Positions 17,985 through 27,755 of a stretch of 64,000 bases of DNA are shown one piece after another; the stretch's first letter is position 1, and each line of letters begins with the position of its first letter. The translations under genes were made by a program, and so were the position numbers. Origin of the DNA: Bradyrhizobium ottawaense (GTDB lineage: Bacteria > Pseudomonadota > Alphaproteobacteria > Rhizobiales > Xanthobacteraceae); assembly GCF_900099825.1 (NCBI RefSeq), contig NZ_LT629693.1:3421001-3485000 (forward strand), written 5' to 3'. The notes beneath the pieces were generated by a model. That model did no database searches, was not told the origin of the DNA, and saw nothing but the letters and a program-made list of their open reading frames with translations.

Positions 17985-19793
17985 GTGGCGTTCTTTCATC
18001 GCCGGGATTTATTGCGCGCGCTTGGGGTCGGCGGATTGGCGGTAAGTCCGGTTGGTCGAAGCGCCTTTGCTCGCGACGGCAACAAGCGCGACGCGAAGCG
18101 CGGAGGTACCGAGCCTGTCGATGCCAAACAAAGCGCTGCAAAGCAAATAGTCATTGGAAAGCAAACCAGCGACCTGTCGGGTTTCGACCCTCATCTCAAT
18201 GTCTCCGCTTCGGCCGCAGAAATCATCGGCAATCTGTACGAGACGCTGATCGCCCTGAAGGACGGAAAGCCGCTCCCCGGCCTCGCTGAATGGGCAGAGC
18301 CCAACGGCTCGCTCTGGACCTTCACGATCAAAGCCAACCGGCAATTTGCTTCCAAAAACCCGATCAAGGCGGCCGACGCGGCCTTCAGCCTCCAGCGCGC
18401 GCTACGGGTGAACAGCAGCCCCTCCCATCCGCTCGCGCAGCTCGGGCTTACACCGATCAATGCCGACCGGTGCATCCGGGCTGATGATGGTCAGGTCCTG
18501 ACAATCAAACTACCGGAAACCATCGAGAAACAGATCGTCCTGCATTGCCTGACATCGGCGTGCTGCAGCATCCTTGACAGCGAGCTCGTCAAGCATCGCT
18601 ACTCTCCGACCGCCCCGGCTGTCGTTGACGCGGCGATGGCTGCGACCACATGCCGCTACGCCCCGCTCGAGCTAGGATACTCCCCCGGTCTTGGCCCTCC
18701 AGATGCCTGTCAGTTGCCTGCTCCTTTCGACTCAGGCGAAGCGTGGCTGAGGTTCAACAGCGCCGGCTCCGGCCCTTTTTTGATCAGAAATGCCGAGCGC
18801 ACCGAAGAGGTGGTCCTGAGAAGAAATTTTTGCCATCCGGGCTACGACAAGTCCAACCGCCTCCCGCTGATCGTGCGCGATATTGCCGACCCACGGGAGC
18901 AGCAGCGTCTTCTGCGGTCCGGTGAAATTCAGGTGGCCTGGAACTTGGCTGCGGAGCCTCCGGTCGAGGGCCCTGCGGTGCAGGTCTCGAAGGATGCCAA
19001 GCAGACGACACGGTCGACCGGCCCGGCCATCGAGCAAGTCAAGCGGAGCAGGGCGAACCTGCTCTTGCTCTGCATGAATGTCACGAAGACGCCGCTCGAC
19101 AAGCCGGAGGTTCGCAAGGCGATGCGTCGGACTATTGACAATGACTTGTTGAAGCAGTCGCTCATGACGCAACGCTGGGACGCGCAGTCCCGGTTTTTCC
19201 CATCCGCGATCGGCGGCTTCGACGTCAAAGCCCCGAGAGACCCTGATGACGAGGCGGACCGCAAAACACTTGAGAGCCAGAAATGCAGCCTCAAGCTAGA
19301 TTACTTGGCCGGTGCGGGCCGCTCGACAGTAGCCAATGGACTAGCATCGCAACTCTCGAAGGTCGGGGTCAAACTCGCGCTCGACCCGGCCTCGTCTGGC
19401 CGAATCTTCCAGGAGCGGCTGGAGAAGCGTGAATTCGATCTGGCGCTCGTCTCGCTCAGTTCCGACTACCTGCACCCGCATAGCAACGCACAGGCCCTGT
19501 GCTCCAATTCCGACCTGGAGAATTCCAATACTTTCGATGGGCCGCATACGCTGGCCTGGCATTGCCACTGGGTGGATGGAAATTTCATGGACGCGGTCGC
19601 CTATGCGGCGAAGGAGCCAGATCCAGCAAAGCAATTGAATATCTATCAGGAAATCCAAAACGACCTGTTCGATTCCGGCCCATATGTATTCCTGCTCGAA
19701 GAGACTGCGTTCGTGAAAGGCGTCAAAGGCTCCCTTCCGCTGCTCGGCGCTCTCGACAATCTGACCCGATACAGTCCCCCAAAGCCGACGTAA
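17985..19793 (+). CDS. ABC-type family-5 (peptide/nickel) solute-binding protein, Tat-like signal
   Basis: 602 residues from the GTG at 17985; an upstream TTG at 17895 would add 30 residues in front of the signal. The signal is HRRDLLRALGVGGLAVSP, twin-arginine-like, then GRSAFA. The mature part has the SBP_bac_5 layout: DLSGFDPHLN, SAAEIIGNLYETLIAL, GLAEWAEPNGSLWTFTIKAN, then the hinge KPEVRKAMRRTIDNDLL. It contains four or five extra cysteines in the 180-250 region, unusual for the family. No permease or ATPase genes accompany it; the next gene, 36 bp on, is the 2641-residue Tat-signal protein. It may act as a binding protein for that system rather than for import. Confidence 0.82.
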   Translation: MAFFHRRDLLRALGVGGLAVSPVGRSAFARDGNKRDAKRGGTEPVDAKQSAAKQIVIGKQTSDLSGFDPHLNVSASAAEIIGNLYETLIALKDGKPLPGLAEWAEPNGSLWTFTIKANRQFASKNPIKAADAAFSLQRALRVNSSPSHPLAQLGLTPINADRCIRADDGQVLTIKLPETIEKQIVLHCLTSACCSILDSELVKHRYSPTAPAVVDAAMAATTCRYAPLELGYSPGLGPPDACQLPAPFDSGEAWLRFNSAGSGPFLIRNAERTEEVVLRRNFCHPGYDKSNRLPLIVRDIADPREQQRLLRSGEIQVAWNLAAEPPVEGPAVQVSKDAKQTTRSTGPAIEQVKRSRANLLLLCMNVTKTPLDKPEVRKAMRRTIDNDLLKQSLMTQRWDAQSRFFPSAIGGFDVKAPRDPDDEADRKTLESQKCSLKLDYLAGAGRSTVANGLASQLSKVGVKLALDPASSGRIFQERLEKREFDLALVSLSSDYLHPHSNAQALCSNSDLENSNTFDGPHTLAWHCHWVDGNFMDAVAYAAKEPDPAKQLNIYQEIQNDLFDSGPYVFLLEETAFVKGVKGSLPLLGALDNLTRYSPPKPT

Positions 19794-19829
19794 GCACCCG
19801 ACCCAATTGCGCTGGTTCACGAGTTCGAC

Positions 19830-22800
19830 ATGAACAAGGTTACGCGCCGAGAATTCCTGGAAGGCACAAGCGCCACGGTGCTGGCGAGTACGTCGGCCTA
19901 CGCGCAGGAGCCCCCGGCCGGGCCGTACTTCGAGAGAGACGGCACCCGATACAAGCTGAGATGGCGCAACAGCGACATCTTCCACCTGGACCCGGCCGTT
20001 GTGATGCCCGGGGAGATACAGGCTCGCCAAACCGCCAAAAAGCTCATGATCGTCGGAACGACCGGGCCCGAGGTCCGTAGCGTCGAGTTCGTCATCGTGC
20101 AGTCCGGCGGCGAATGGAAGGTCGACGCGACCTGGCGGTTCGCGAACTTGCCCGAAATCACCGCGACAGTTGCGGTGCCGACATCTCCTTGCCCGATCAC
20201 TTTCGAGAGCAAGCTGGACTCGCGGCAACTTGCCGCACTCGTCAAACATCTCAGCGGCGGCCGGATCGTCTGTGCCAGGAGCGCGGTCCTGCAGTTCGAG
20301 GTCGGCTCCCAACGGACGGAACTCATAGCCGGCTCCGGTCAGGAGTTTTCCGCTTTCGAGAAGAAGCTTTCCGGACAGCAGCTGCTGCTCGCACCGCTTC
20401 CCAAGTCGACGAGCGTTCAGCTCATCCACGACAAGCCATCCGTACTCATCGATGTGGCCAAGGACAAACATCTGCAATTGCAGTTGCGGGCGGCCAGGCA
20501 CGCCAAGGCCAGCTTCGGACCTGGTCGGGATGCGCTGGAAGCGTTTGTCGAACTCCTGCTCCACAGTCCACGCTGCGAGACGACACGCATTCCCTGCCAA
20601 TCGATATCCCGCGTCCTGGTGTCCGGCGACCAGAACTGGACGGTCACGCCGACGGACGACATCTGGCGGCTCAATACGCCGAAGACTTCGTTCGAGGCCA
20701 GGGTGGCGCCAGATGGCACCCAGCAGCCCTGCGCGCGCCCGATCGAAATCACCACACGCGACGGCAAGCTGAAGCATTTTTGCGTTCATACCCGCCTGGT
20801 ATCGACGTCGCTTGCATTGGAAAATGTCGATCGCACGCGGTTCGATCTGGGTGAGGTCCCTCTCCAGTTGGCCAACACGCCGCCGCCAGTGGCCAAGACG
20901 CCGCCCTTTGTCCGTCCGACGCCGGTCTTCGCCTATGCCGCGCCTGACTCCCCGCTGCGGATCCCGCTCCCAGACTGCGCCAAACTGCGGTTGTGGCGCG
21001 GGCTGGATCTGTTCTGTCTGACTTTCCAGTTTCACAACATCGACCTGTCGCTCGGCAAGAAGATCCAGCTCATTCCGTTGAGTTGCGGGGACATCGATCC
21101 GGAGAGCAAGCCGGACGAGGCGGTCCTGCTTGCCGAATTTCCGCCGCAACACATCATGGAGAGGACGTTCCTCCGCCAGGACCGGCCACCGCCGGATGCC
21201 GGCGAGGAGATTTCTCCGGCGCAGTTGAGAAAATTACAACGGCTCGAGGCCGGCGGCATTAAGCCGTACGATCCCAAATGCAATTTGAGCGGCACGAGCG
21301 AGCCGAACCCGGATACCGACTCCCAGTGTCTGCGCAAAAAGATCCAGGGCGAAAAGATAGCTGCCGAAAGCCGCGACTTTCTTGGAGACCCGCCACCGAC
21401 CAATCCGCCTGATCCGAAGGATATCTTTTTCCCCTTCGCATCGTTTGCGAAGGCGTGGGACGCGCAGTACGGAGATACACTGGGGCTCTGGATCGGTCCT
21501 GCCGGGCTTTTCAGTGTCACGGCGAGGCGAACCGCGCGCCTTTACGTCGAAGAGCTACGATCGAAGCGACTCAACGACCTTATCGCAAAGACAGACCCTC
21601 AGAAGTTCGAAAAAAAGGATTTCGAGGACGCCGCCGAAATTCTTGTACGGCCCGACTTCCCGATGAACCGCGCGGAAGTGTCCGATTGGATCAAGAAGGA
21701 CTGGAAGAGCCCACCTGGTCCAGTCCCCCCAGTTCCCAGAGACCACCTCAAAGCGTTATGGCAGGAAGCCACGACGCGCTCCGATGATTTCAGGGTCTTT
21801 CAGAAGTTTGATCCCAATCAGGACAAGGCGGCGTCGCACAATTGGCTGTTGTTCCCGGACTGGCCTTTCACGGACAAAGAACTCAAATCTATTTACCAAA
21901 AAGCTGGCTTTACGCTGTCAGAAGCCCCCGACACGCAGCGTGAAAAGAAGATGCAGGAAGCGTTGATCGGACGCCTCGCCGAGTTCAAAACCGCACAATC
22001 CGATACGCTCCGCGACGGCCAAACGATCGACAAAGTCCCCGAAGGTTTTCGCCGGCCGGTCGAGGCCTGGATTTCGGCGCCCTCGCGTCTCGCTTTCGTC
22101 ATGAATAACGGTCCGATCGGATTGACCGTCACTGAGCTGACTGCGTGGGAGAGCTTCGAACTCCGGGTCGTGCAGCGCGCCCGCCGATTGTATAGCAAAC
22201 CAAAAGAATTGATCGAAGAATCAAGTCCCGCAAAGATCCTCGCAGACCAAGGTATCAAGACCTGGGACAAGACTGGTGCCGAACGCGTTAGCGAAATTGT
22301 TGGCACAATGCAGAAGCCGGGTGATTTCGATACCGCGCTGGAGATTCCAACAGGCTTGATCCTGTCTCCCGCGCAGGACGCACTCTGGATAACCCCAAAA
22401 AAGCTGCCACCCCGCATGGGCGGTTCAGCTACTCCACCAACGCCCGTCTGGCAGGCGCTCCTTCTCGAACGGCAAAAGAAATCATCGCTTCGCGCAGTCT
22501 GGTCACAGCATTTCGACGCGTTCGCGCGGGATACGTTTTCGAACGCCCCGAAAGATGGCGATTTGGAACTGCTGGAGAAATGGAAGGCGCCGAACGGCAC
22601 GCACTATCGCACGGCGATGAGTCCGCAAGATCAGGCGGAACTGGTCGCGTTGACGTCAATGTACGGGCTGCCGGTCATCGCATCGAAGGACAAGGAAGTC
22701 AGCAGCCAGACCGAGCCGCCGAGCGAGGACGGCAAGAAGTATATCACTGACGCTGATCCCGACCCGAAGTCTCCTTACGCGATCTACATGCCGGTCCCAT

Positions 22801-25800
22801 TGCAGGTGCGGCGGCTGGCGCTCGGCGCCACCGGCGCGATGCTGGACCTCGACACCACTTTTCCGCTGGTGACGTCAGCCAGGACCAAAAACAAGAGCGA
22901 CCCGGGCTACTTCAAGAGCTTCAGCCTGCAACGCTGGCGTTCGCTGATCAGCGACGGATCCGACGTGATCACGACCGTGGTGCGCCGCGGCTACCTCTTC
23001 CCGCTGGGCCACAAGGCCTCGCTGATCAAGGTCACCGAACCCCGGCTGCGGCCCATCGATCCCGACAAACCCTCTCTCGGATACTCCGTCGAACAGGCAA
23101 CGCGTATCTATATCGAGGTGACGCGGGCGTCCCATCAATACCCGGCCGTGGCTCAATCGTTCGAAGCCCGCGATTTCCAGCCCCGCGACATCACCTTGCT
23201 GACCTTGCGCACCCCGGACCTGGTCGATTCGTCCGACGACAAGCCATTGAACGATCCAATGCCTTTGGCCGGGACGCCAGAAGATACAGCCGAAAATCGC
23301 CTGAAAAAATTAAACGAGATCGTCGAAATGCCTGCCAAGGCAGCGCCGCACGGGCGTATCCGGGGGTGGGTCGACCGCAGGGACCCGCAGGAAAATCCCA
23401 GTCCCGGTCCACTGGTCGGCCAGCTTGCGGGCATTGTTTTCTGGCCGCGCACCGAGGTCGGGACGAGGGGCACCGTCAGATTCCGCATGCGCATCGACGG
23501 GCAACCCACGCCGGTTTCGATGCCGTTGATCTTCGCAGACCATCGCGCCGCCAGCGATCCGGCGACGATGAAGGCACTTGCGAAATACTACAGGGGAGAA
23601 GAGGTCGCCTATCAGGAAAAAAAGAAGAAGGAGCAGCAGCAAAAGCCGGAATCGAACGGGCAGCAAAAGCCCGACGATCCCGAGAAGAACAAGACCTGGG
23701 ACTCGGACAAGCCCAAAGAATGGAACAAGGTCCAGCACAATGGCGCCTTGCGCACTTATGCTGATGAGCAGAACAAGGGACAATGTACCTTCGTCACCGA
23801 CTGGCAATTGCTGGAGGCGGTGAAGGGCGACAGCGAATTCGCTTTCAACTCCGAGTTGGTCGCTGCTGAACAACCCCCCTTCTATCCCCGCATGGCCGGC
23901 GCGCAGGTGCGGCCGCAGCAGATCCAGGGCCTGACGGGATCGACAGCGCCGGTCCTGCAGGTCGCCTATGAGAGGAACTACGTCACCAACGGGTTCAATC
24001 CGCCGGAGTCGTGCGGGATAGCCGACCCCGAAACCTTCCTGCGGGTGACCAACGACCCGCCACCGAAGCTGGATATGGGCGCCCACGGCGATCAGGGCGG
24101 AGCCGTCGCTCGCCCGGCCAAGTTCATCTGCGGGTTGAACCGACGCTTCGGGATCGCCGGGCCGCCGCTCCCCGATTTCAAGGACTGCAGCATAGTTCCG
24201 GACAAGAAGACCGTCCAAGCGGTTGAGCCCGTACAACCACAAGCTCCGGGAGCTCCCGCGGCATCGGCTGCGGCGACAGCGCAGTTTGTTTCGGCACAGG
24301 TACTGCCTCCGCCGGCGTCCACGTGTTCTCCAATTGCGGCACCCCGGAAGTACGACAACAAGGAGCTGGCGATCGGACACTTCGGCGACGACGCCAAGCT
24401 GTTCGGGCTGATCAGGCTGAGCGACTTCATCGCCGCCATCACCGGTGAACTTGGCGCGCACATTCCACAGCTCGAGGAAATCACCAGCTTTACCGGCGAG
24501 GCGCTGGCGAACCTTGCGGCACAGCTTAAGCAGCCGATCGATGCACTGATCGCCCAGCTCAAGGAAAACGCTGGCGACGTCCTGTTCCCGGACTTTAGTT
24601 GCGCATTGCAGAATTTCCAACTGGGTCTGCAAAGCCTTGCCAGCATCGATAAAAGCGATATGGCGGCGCAAATCAATGCAGCAACTCCGATCTGGGCTTC
24701 GGGACAACGCGTCGTCCGTGAGCTCGAAACCATTGCGCGAACGCCGATCAGCCAGTTCGCGGACCGGCTTCGCTACTACCTCATCTCGTCGCAAGCGGAC
24801 ATCGCCAAACGCTTCCTGGAATTTGCGCCATGGAACGAGATCCAGAAGCAGCTCGCGGAACTCGTCGCAAAGGCAGCAGCAAATCTTCCGGGAGCGCTCG
24901 TTACGATTCTGGATGCAAGAGCGACTGCAAGTGACCTTCAAAAACTTTCCGACAACCTCAAAACCGCCGTTGCAGATCCTGCCGTCTGGAGGAGTCCAAA
25001 ACCGCTCGACGAAATCGCGCGCCGCGTAAGCCCGCTACCGAACGGAATTATCGGGCTTCGCGAGGGCCCTCTTTACGAACTCGCCGAGAGCCTGACTACC
25101 CTGGCGCAGCAGAACCTCGGCAACGCCTTCGACGCGGCAAGGCTTTCGGAAGCTCTGAAGTGGGCCGCCGGCGCAATCGATAAAGCTTATGCTGTTCAGA
25201 AACAGATAAACGACCTGATCGGCTTGACTAACGCCGCGTGCGACCAAGGGATCGAGAGTCTACGCAAGCTGCCAACGGCGTTTGTAGATACTTCGGTACC
25301 CAATGCCAGCGTCAAGATCAGACGGCTGATCGTCGCCATCAACGACATAAAGGGCAGGTTACCCGCGAATCCAGGAGACCTCGCTGGAGTCGTCCAGCAG
25401 ATGAAGGACTACCTCGATGAATGGGTCGCGCTCCTCCAGGCAGGCGCGGGTAGGCTCGATTCGGCCATCGCAAAAACTACGACCTTGGCCAGACGTGCGA
25501 CTGGCAGCTTGCCTACCAATCTCTTGCCTCTTATGTGCAGGCGCTTCGATATCGCGTCCATTCAAATGCTGGCGGCACTGAACAAGGAACGTCAGGATCT
25601 CCTGAACATCTGGCTCGACTTCGCTGCCTTCCTTCCAACACTCCATTCTCCCCCCGTACTCCCGCCCAGGGCACCTGCTCTCCTGCCGATCTGGCAGGAC
25701 GTCCAGACCCAGATGATCCAGTTCTTGCGATCGGCAATGACGGATACGGAGGCGGCCGCGCTTCGAGACGTGACCACCGCCGGAGCGGCACCATGGAAAG

Positions 25801-27755
25801 ACGCAACCGACGAAATCGACAAACTGATCGCCGCGCTCCCGTTCCCCGAGATGAAGGCAATACTTAACGGCGCTTTGCAGGCACGGAGTAAAGCTGCCGA
25901 TACGCTGGGTACCGTTCAGAAAGAGCTCGATCGCCAGCTTACCGTTATCGCATCCGGTCAATCCCCCGATCTAGCAGCGATCCAAAAACTCGCCAAGGAG
26001 GGCGTTGCCATCACTGTCGGTGGCGTTGTCACCACCGTCAAGGATGCCGCTGCGGAGGTCGTGTCCAAGGCAGAAGCCGATCTGCTGGATAAATTGGCGC
26101 GTCCGGCCATGGCCTACCTGCTCACAAAGTTCAAACCGAATCTGGATGAAGCCGCTGAGAACGTCCTGAAGCAAATTAGCACCGTCTATGACGCCATTCT
26201 CAGCCAGCGTAACCAAGCCTACAGGAATGTCCGCGAACGGCTTGGATCGGAGCAAAACCCGTCGACCGGAGTATTCAAGCTCATCGCGAAGCTGTTCGGC
26301 CCCCCGACCAGTGTCGAGGACGCCTGCACGGAGAGTTGGGATAAATTTCTTCTTTTGGTCCCGAACAACGCCGGCGGCGCTTGCCCCGACGAAACTAACG
26401 ATGCGCTGAAGACCGAAGCCGATGATATCCGTGACAATAAGAGGACCGCAGATGATCTGAAGTATGTCCTGGACCTCTGGCAGGAAGGCAAGTCCGCACC
26501 ACAGCGAATTCTGAAGCATATCGAGTACTTCGCGCGTGTCGGCGTTCGGTCCAGTATCACCAAGGTGCTCGACGTCGAAGATCTGCGCCAGAAGATCGCC
26601 GCTGCGCTGGCCGATGCATTGCCGACGACCAAAACGCTGAAAAGCAGCCTGTCCTTGCCGCTCAAGGAGACCTCGGTCGGCATCGGAACGTTTCGTCCGA
26701 CCGGTTCCGAGCCTAAGCTCACGCTCAACGGCAAGGCAACGATCAACCTGCTGGACCCGACCTCCCCCACAACGGAAGTCGGCGGTCACGTCACGCAGTT
26801 CGAACTCGATATCCTCTCGATCATGACTTTCTCGTTCAGGCAGGGAGTCACCTACGCCAAGGGACCGAACGACGGTCAAGCCAAGATCACCGCCCCGCTG
26901 GGCGCCGAGGACATCAAGTTCGGCGACAAGCTGAGTTTCCTCGCCGATCTTTCCAAGTCTCTCACCTTCGGCGGAGACGGCGACGGCAACGGCCCCTACA
27001 CGATCGTGCATATCAACAACCCGTCGATCGAGGCCGGCTACCGGATCGCGATTCCGGTCATCACGCTCGGCGCAACCTTTACCAACATCAATTTCGCGGG
27101 AGCCATCGTGCTCCCGTTTACGAGCGGCAGCGCCCGCGTTCGCGCCGCTCTCGGCTCGCTCGATAATCCGTTCATGATCTCGGTCGGGATTTACGGCGGC
27201 TCGGGCTTCATGGCGATCGAGGCAAGCCCGCAGGGCATCGAGGCGTTCGAGGCCAGCTTCCAGTTCGGTGGCATCGCGTCGATCGGCTACGGACCGCTGC
27301 AAGGCACGGCTTATGTCACGACCGGCGCCTATGTCCGAAAGGACGAGTTGGGCTGCACCTTCGCAGCGCTTTTCTCCGCCGGCTTTACCGCGCACATCGC
27401 ATGCTTTGGAATCAGCGCGGCCTTCACCTTGCGGTTATACAAGCGCGCCGGCGACAGTTCGGTTTCCGGCGAAGCCGCGCTGACCTTCACGTTCTCCATC
27501 GGGCGTTACATCAAGATCAGTTACACCATTCGCGTGGCGCGCTCGATGCAGGCCGGCTTCGGCGGCGGCGGCAAAGAGGCCGCTTTCCTGCAGGGATCCG
27601 GCGTGCAGGTCGCGGCCCTCGGCAACTTCACGCCCAGTTGCTTCCCTGAGCCGCAAGCCGCCATCCTGGTGACGACCAGTCTGAGCCCGGAAGAAACCTG
27701 GTCCGCCTTCGAAGCCCAGTTCGATCCTGCTTTCCTCCCAGAAGCCGTCAAATGA
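19830..27755 (+). CDS. giant Tat-exported protein of unknown function (2641 aa)
   Basis: Twin-arginine signal at the extreme N-terminus (TRREFLEGTSATVLASTSAYAQ, split about residues 5-26). Residues 30-1250 are a long mixed region of beta-type segments with many Pro-rich links. A Lys/Gln/Glu low-complexity stretch lies at about 1262-1300 (nt 23610-23740). Residues about 1505-2265 are almost wholly helical, with hydrophobic heptads and few prolines, suggesting a long coiled or solenoid arm. Residues about 2265-2610 are strongly beta, with alternating hydrophobic residues and glycine pairs (PFMISVGIYGGSGFMAIEA, then FQFGGIASIGYG). That pattern recalls other very large uncharacterised bacterial proteins, but I can name no family. 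Its stop overlaps the ATG of the next giant gene by 4 bp (ATGA). Confidence 0.85.
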   Translation: MNKVTRREFLEGTSATVLASTSAYAQEPPAGPYFERDGTRYKLRWRNSDIFHLDPAVVMPGEIQARQTAKKLMIVGTTGPEVRSVEFVIVQSGGEWKVDATWRFANLPEITATVAVPTSPCPITFESKLDSRQLAALVKHLSGGRIVCARSAVLQFEVGSQRTELIAGSGQEFSAFEKKLSGQQLLLAPLPKSTSVQLIHDKPSVLIDVAKDKHLQLQLRAARHAKASFGPGRDALEAFVELLLHSPRCETTRIPCQSISRVLVSGDQNWTVTPTDDIWRLNTPKTSFEARVAPDGTQQPCARPIEITTRDGKLKHFCVHTRLVSTSLALENVDRTRFDLGEVPLQLANTPPPVAKTPPFVRPTPVFAYAAPDSPLRIPLPDCAKLRLWRGLDLFCLTFQFHNIDLSLGKKIQLIPLSCGDIDPESKPDEAVLLAEFPPQHIMERTFLRQDRPPPDAGEEISPAQLRKLQRLEAGGIKPYDPKCNLSGTSEPNPDTDSQCLRKKIQGEKIAAESRDFLGDPPPTNPPDPKDIFFPFASFAKAWDAQYGDTLGLWIGPAGLFSVTARRTARLYVEELRSKRLNDLIAKTDPQKFEKKDFEDAAEILVRPDFPMNRAEVSDWIKKDWKSPPGPVPPVPRDHLKALWQEATTRSDDFRVFQKFDPNQDKAASHNWLLFPDWPFTDKELKSIYQKAGFTLSEAPDTQREKKMQEALIGRLAEFKTAQSDTLRDGQTIDKVPEGFRRPVEAWISAPSRLAFVMNNGPIGLTVTELTAWESFELRVVQRARRLYSKPKELIEESSPAKILADQGIKTWDKTGAERVSEIVGTMQKPGDFDTALEIPTGLILSPAQDALWITPKKLPPRMGGSATPPTPVWQALLLERQKKSSLRAVWSQHFDAFARDTFSNAPKDGDLELLEKWKAPNGTHYRTAMSPQDQAELVALTSMYGLPVIASKDKEVSSQTEPPSEDGKKYITDADPDPKSPYAIYMPVPLQVRRLALGATGAMLDLDTTFPLVTSARTKNKSDPGYFKSFSLQRWRSLISDGSDVITTVVRRGYLFPLGHKASLIKVTEPRLRPIDPDKPSLGYSVEQATRIYIEVTRASHQYPAVAQSFEARDFQPRDITLLTLRTPDLVDSSDDKPLNDPMPLAGTPEDTAENRLKKLNEIVEMPAKAAPHGRIRGWVDRRDPQENPSPGPLVGQLAGIVFWPRTEVGTRGTVRFRMRIDGQPTPVSMPLIFADHRAASDPATMKALAKYYRGEEVAYQEKKKKEQQQKPESNGQQKPDDPEKNKTWDSDKPKEWNKVQHNGALRTYADEQNKGQCTFVTDWQLLEAVKGDSEFAFNSELVAAEQPPFYPRMAGAQVRPQQIQGLTGSTAPVLQVAYERNYVTNGFNPPESCGIADPETFLRVTNDPPPKLDMGAHGDQGGAVARPAKFICGLNRRFGIAGPPLPDFKDCSIVPDKKTVQAVEPVQPQAPGAPAASAAATAQFVSAQVLPPPASTCSPIAAPRKYDNKELAIGHFGDDAKLFGLIRLSDFIAAITGELGAHIPQLEEITSFTGEALANLAAQLKQPIDALIAQLKENAGDVLFPDFSCALQNFQLGLQSLASIDKSDMAAQINAATPIWASGQRVVRELETIARTPISQFADRLRYYLISSQADIAKRFLEFAPWNEIQKQLAELVAKAAANLPGALVTILDARATASDLQKLSDNLKTAVADPAVWRSPKPLDEIARRVSPLPNGIIGLREGPLYELAESLTTLAQQNLGNAFDAARLSEALKWAAGAIDKAYAVQKQINDLIGLTNAACDQGIESLRKLPTAFVDTSVPNASVKIRRLIVAINDIKGRLPANPGDLAGVVQQMKDYLDEWVALLQAGAGRLDSAIAKTTTLARRATGSLPTNLLPLMCRRFDIASIQMLAALNKERQDLLNIWLDFAAFLPTLHSPPVLPPRAPALLPIWQDVQTQMIQFLRSAMTDTEAAALRDVTTAGAAPWKDATDEIDKLIAALPFPEMKAILNGALQARSKAADTLGTVQKELDRQLTVIASGQSPDLAAIQKLAKEGVAITVGGVVTTVKDAAAEVVSKAEADLLDKLARPAMAYLLTKFKPNLDEAAENVLKQISTVYDAILSQRNQAYRNVRERLGSEQNPSTGVFKLIAKLFGPPTSVEDACTESWDKFLLLVPNNAGGACPDETNDALKTEADDIRDNKRTADDLKYVLDLWQEGKSAPQRILKHIEYFARVGVRSSITKVLDVEDLRQKIAAALADALPTTKTLKSSLSLPLKETSVGIGTFRPTGSEPKLTLNGKATINLLDPTSPTTEVGGHVTQFELDILSIMTFSFRQGVTYAKGPNDGQAKITAPLGAEDIKFGDKLSFLADLSKSLTFGGDGDGNGPYTIVHINNPSIEAGYRIAIPVITLGATFTNINFAGAIVLPFTSGSARVRAALGSLDNPFMISVGIYGGSGFMAIEASPQGIEAFEASFQFGGIASIGYGPLQGTAYVTTGAYVRKDELGCTFAALFSAGFTAHIACFGISAAFTLRLYKRAGDSSVSGEAALTFTFSIGRYIKISYTIRVARSMQAGFGGGGKEAAFLQGSGVQVAALGNFTPSCFPEPQAAILVTTSLSPEETWSAFEAQFDPAFLPEAVK

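Noticed and set aside
25971..27395. 474-codon minus-strand frame inside the 2641-aa gene
   Set aside because: High-GC codon bias opens antisense frames; the product is Arg/Asp-rich without hydrophobic periodicity.
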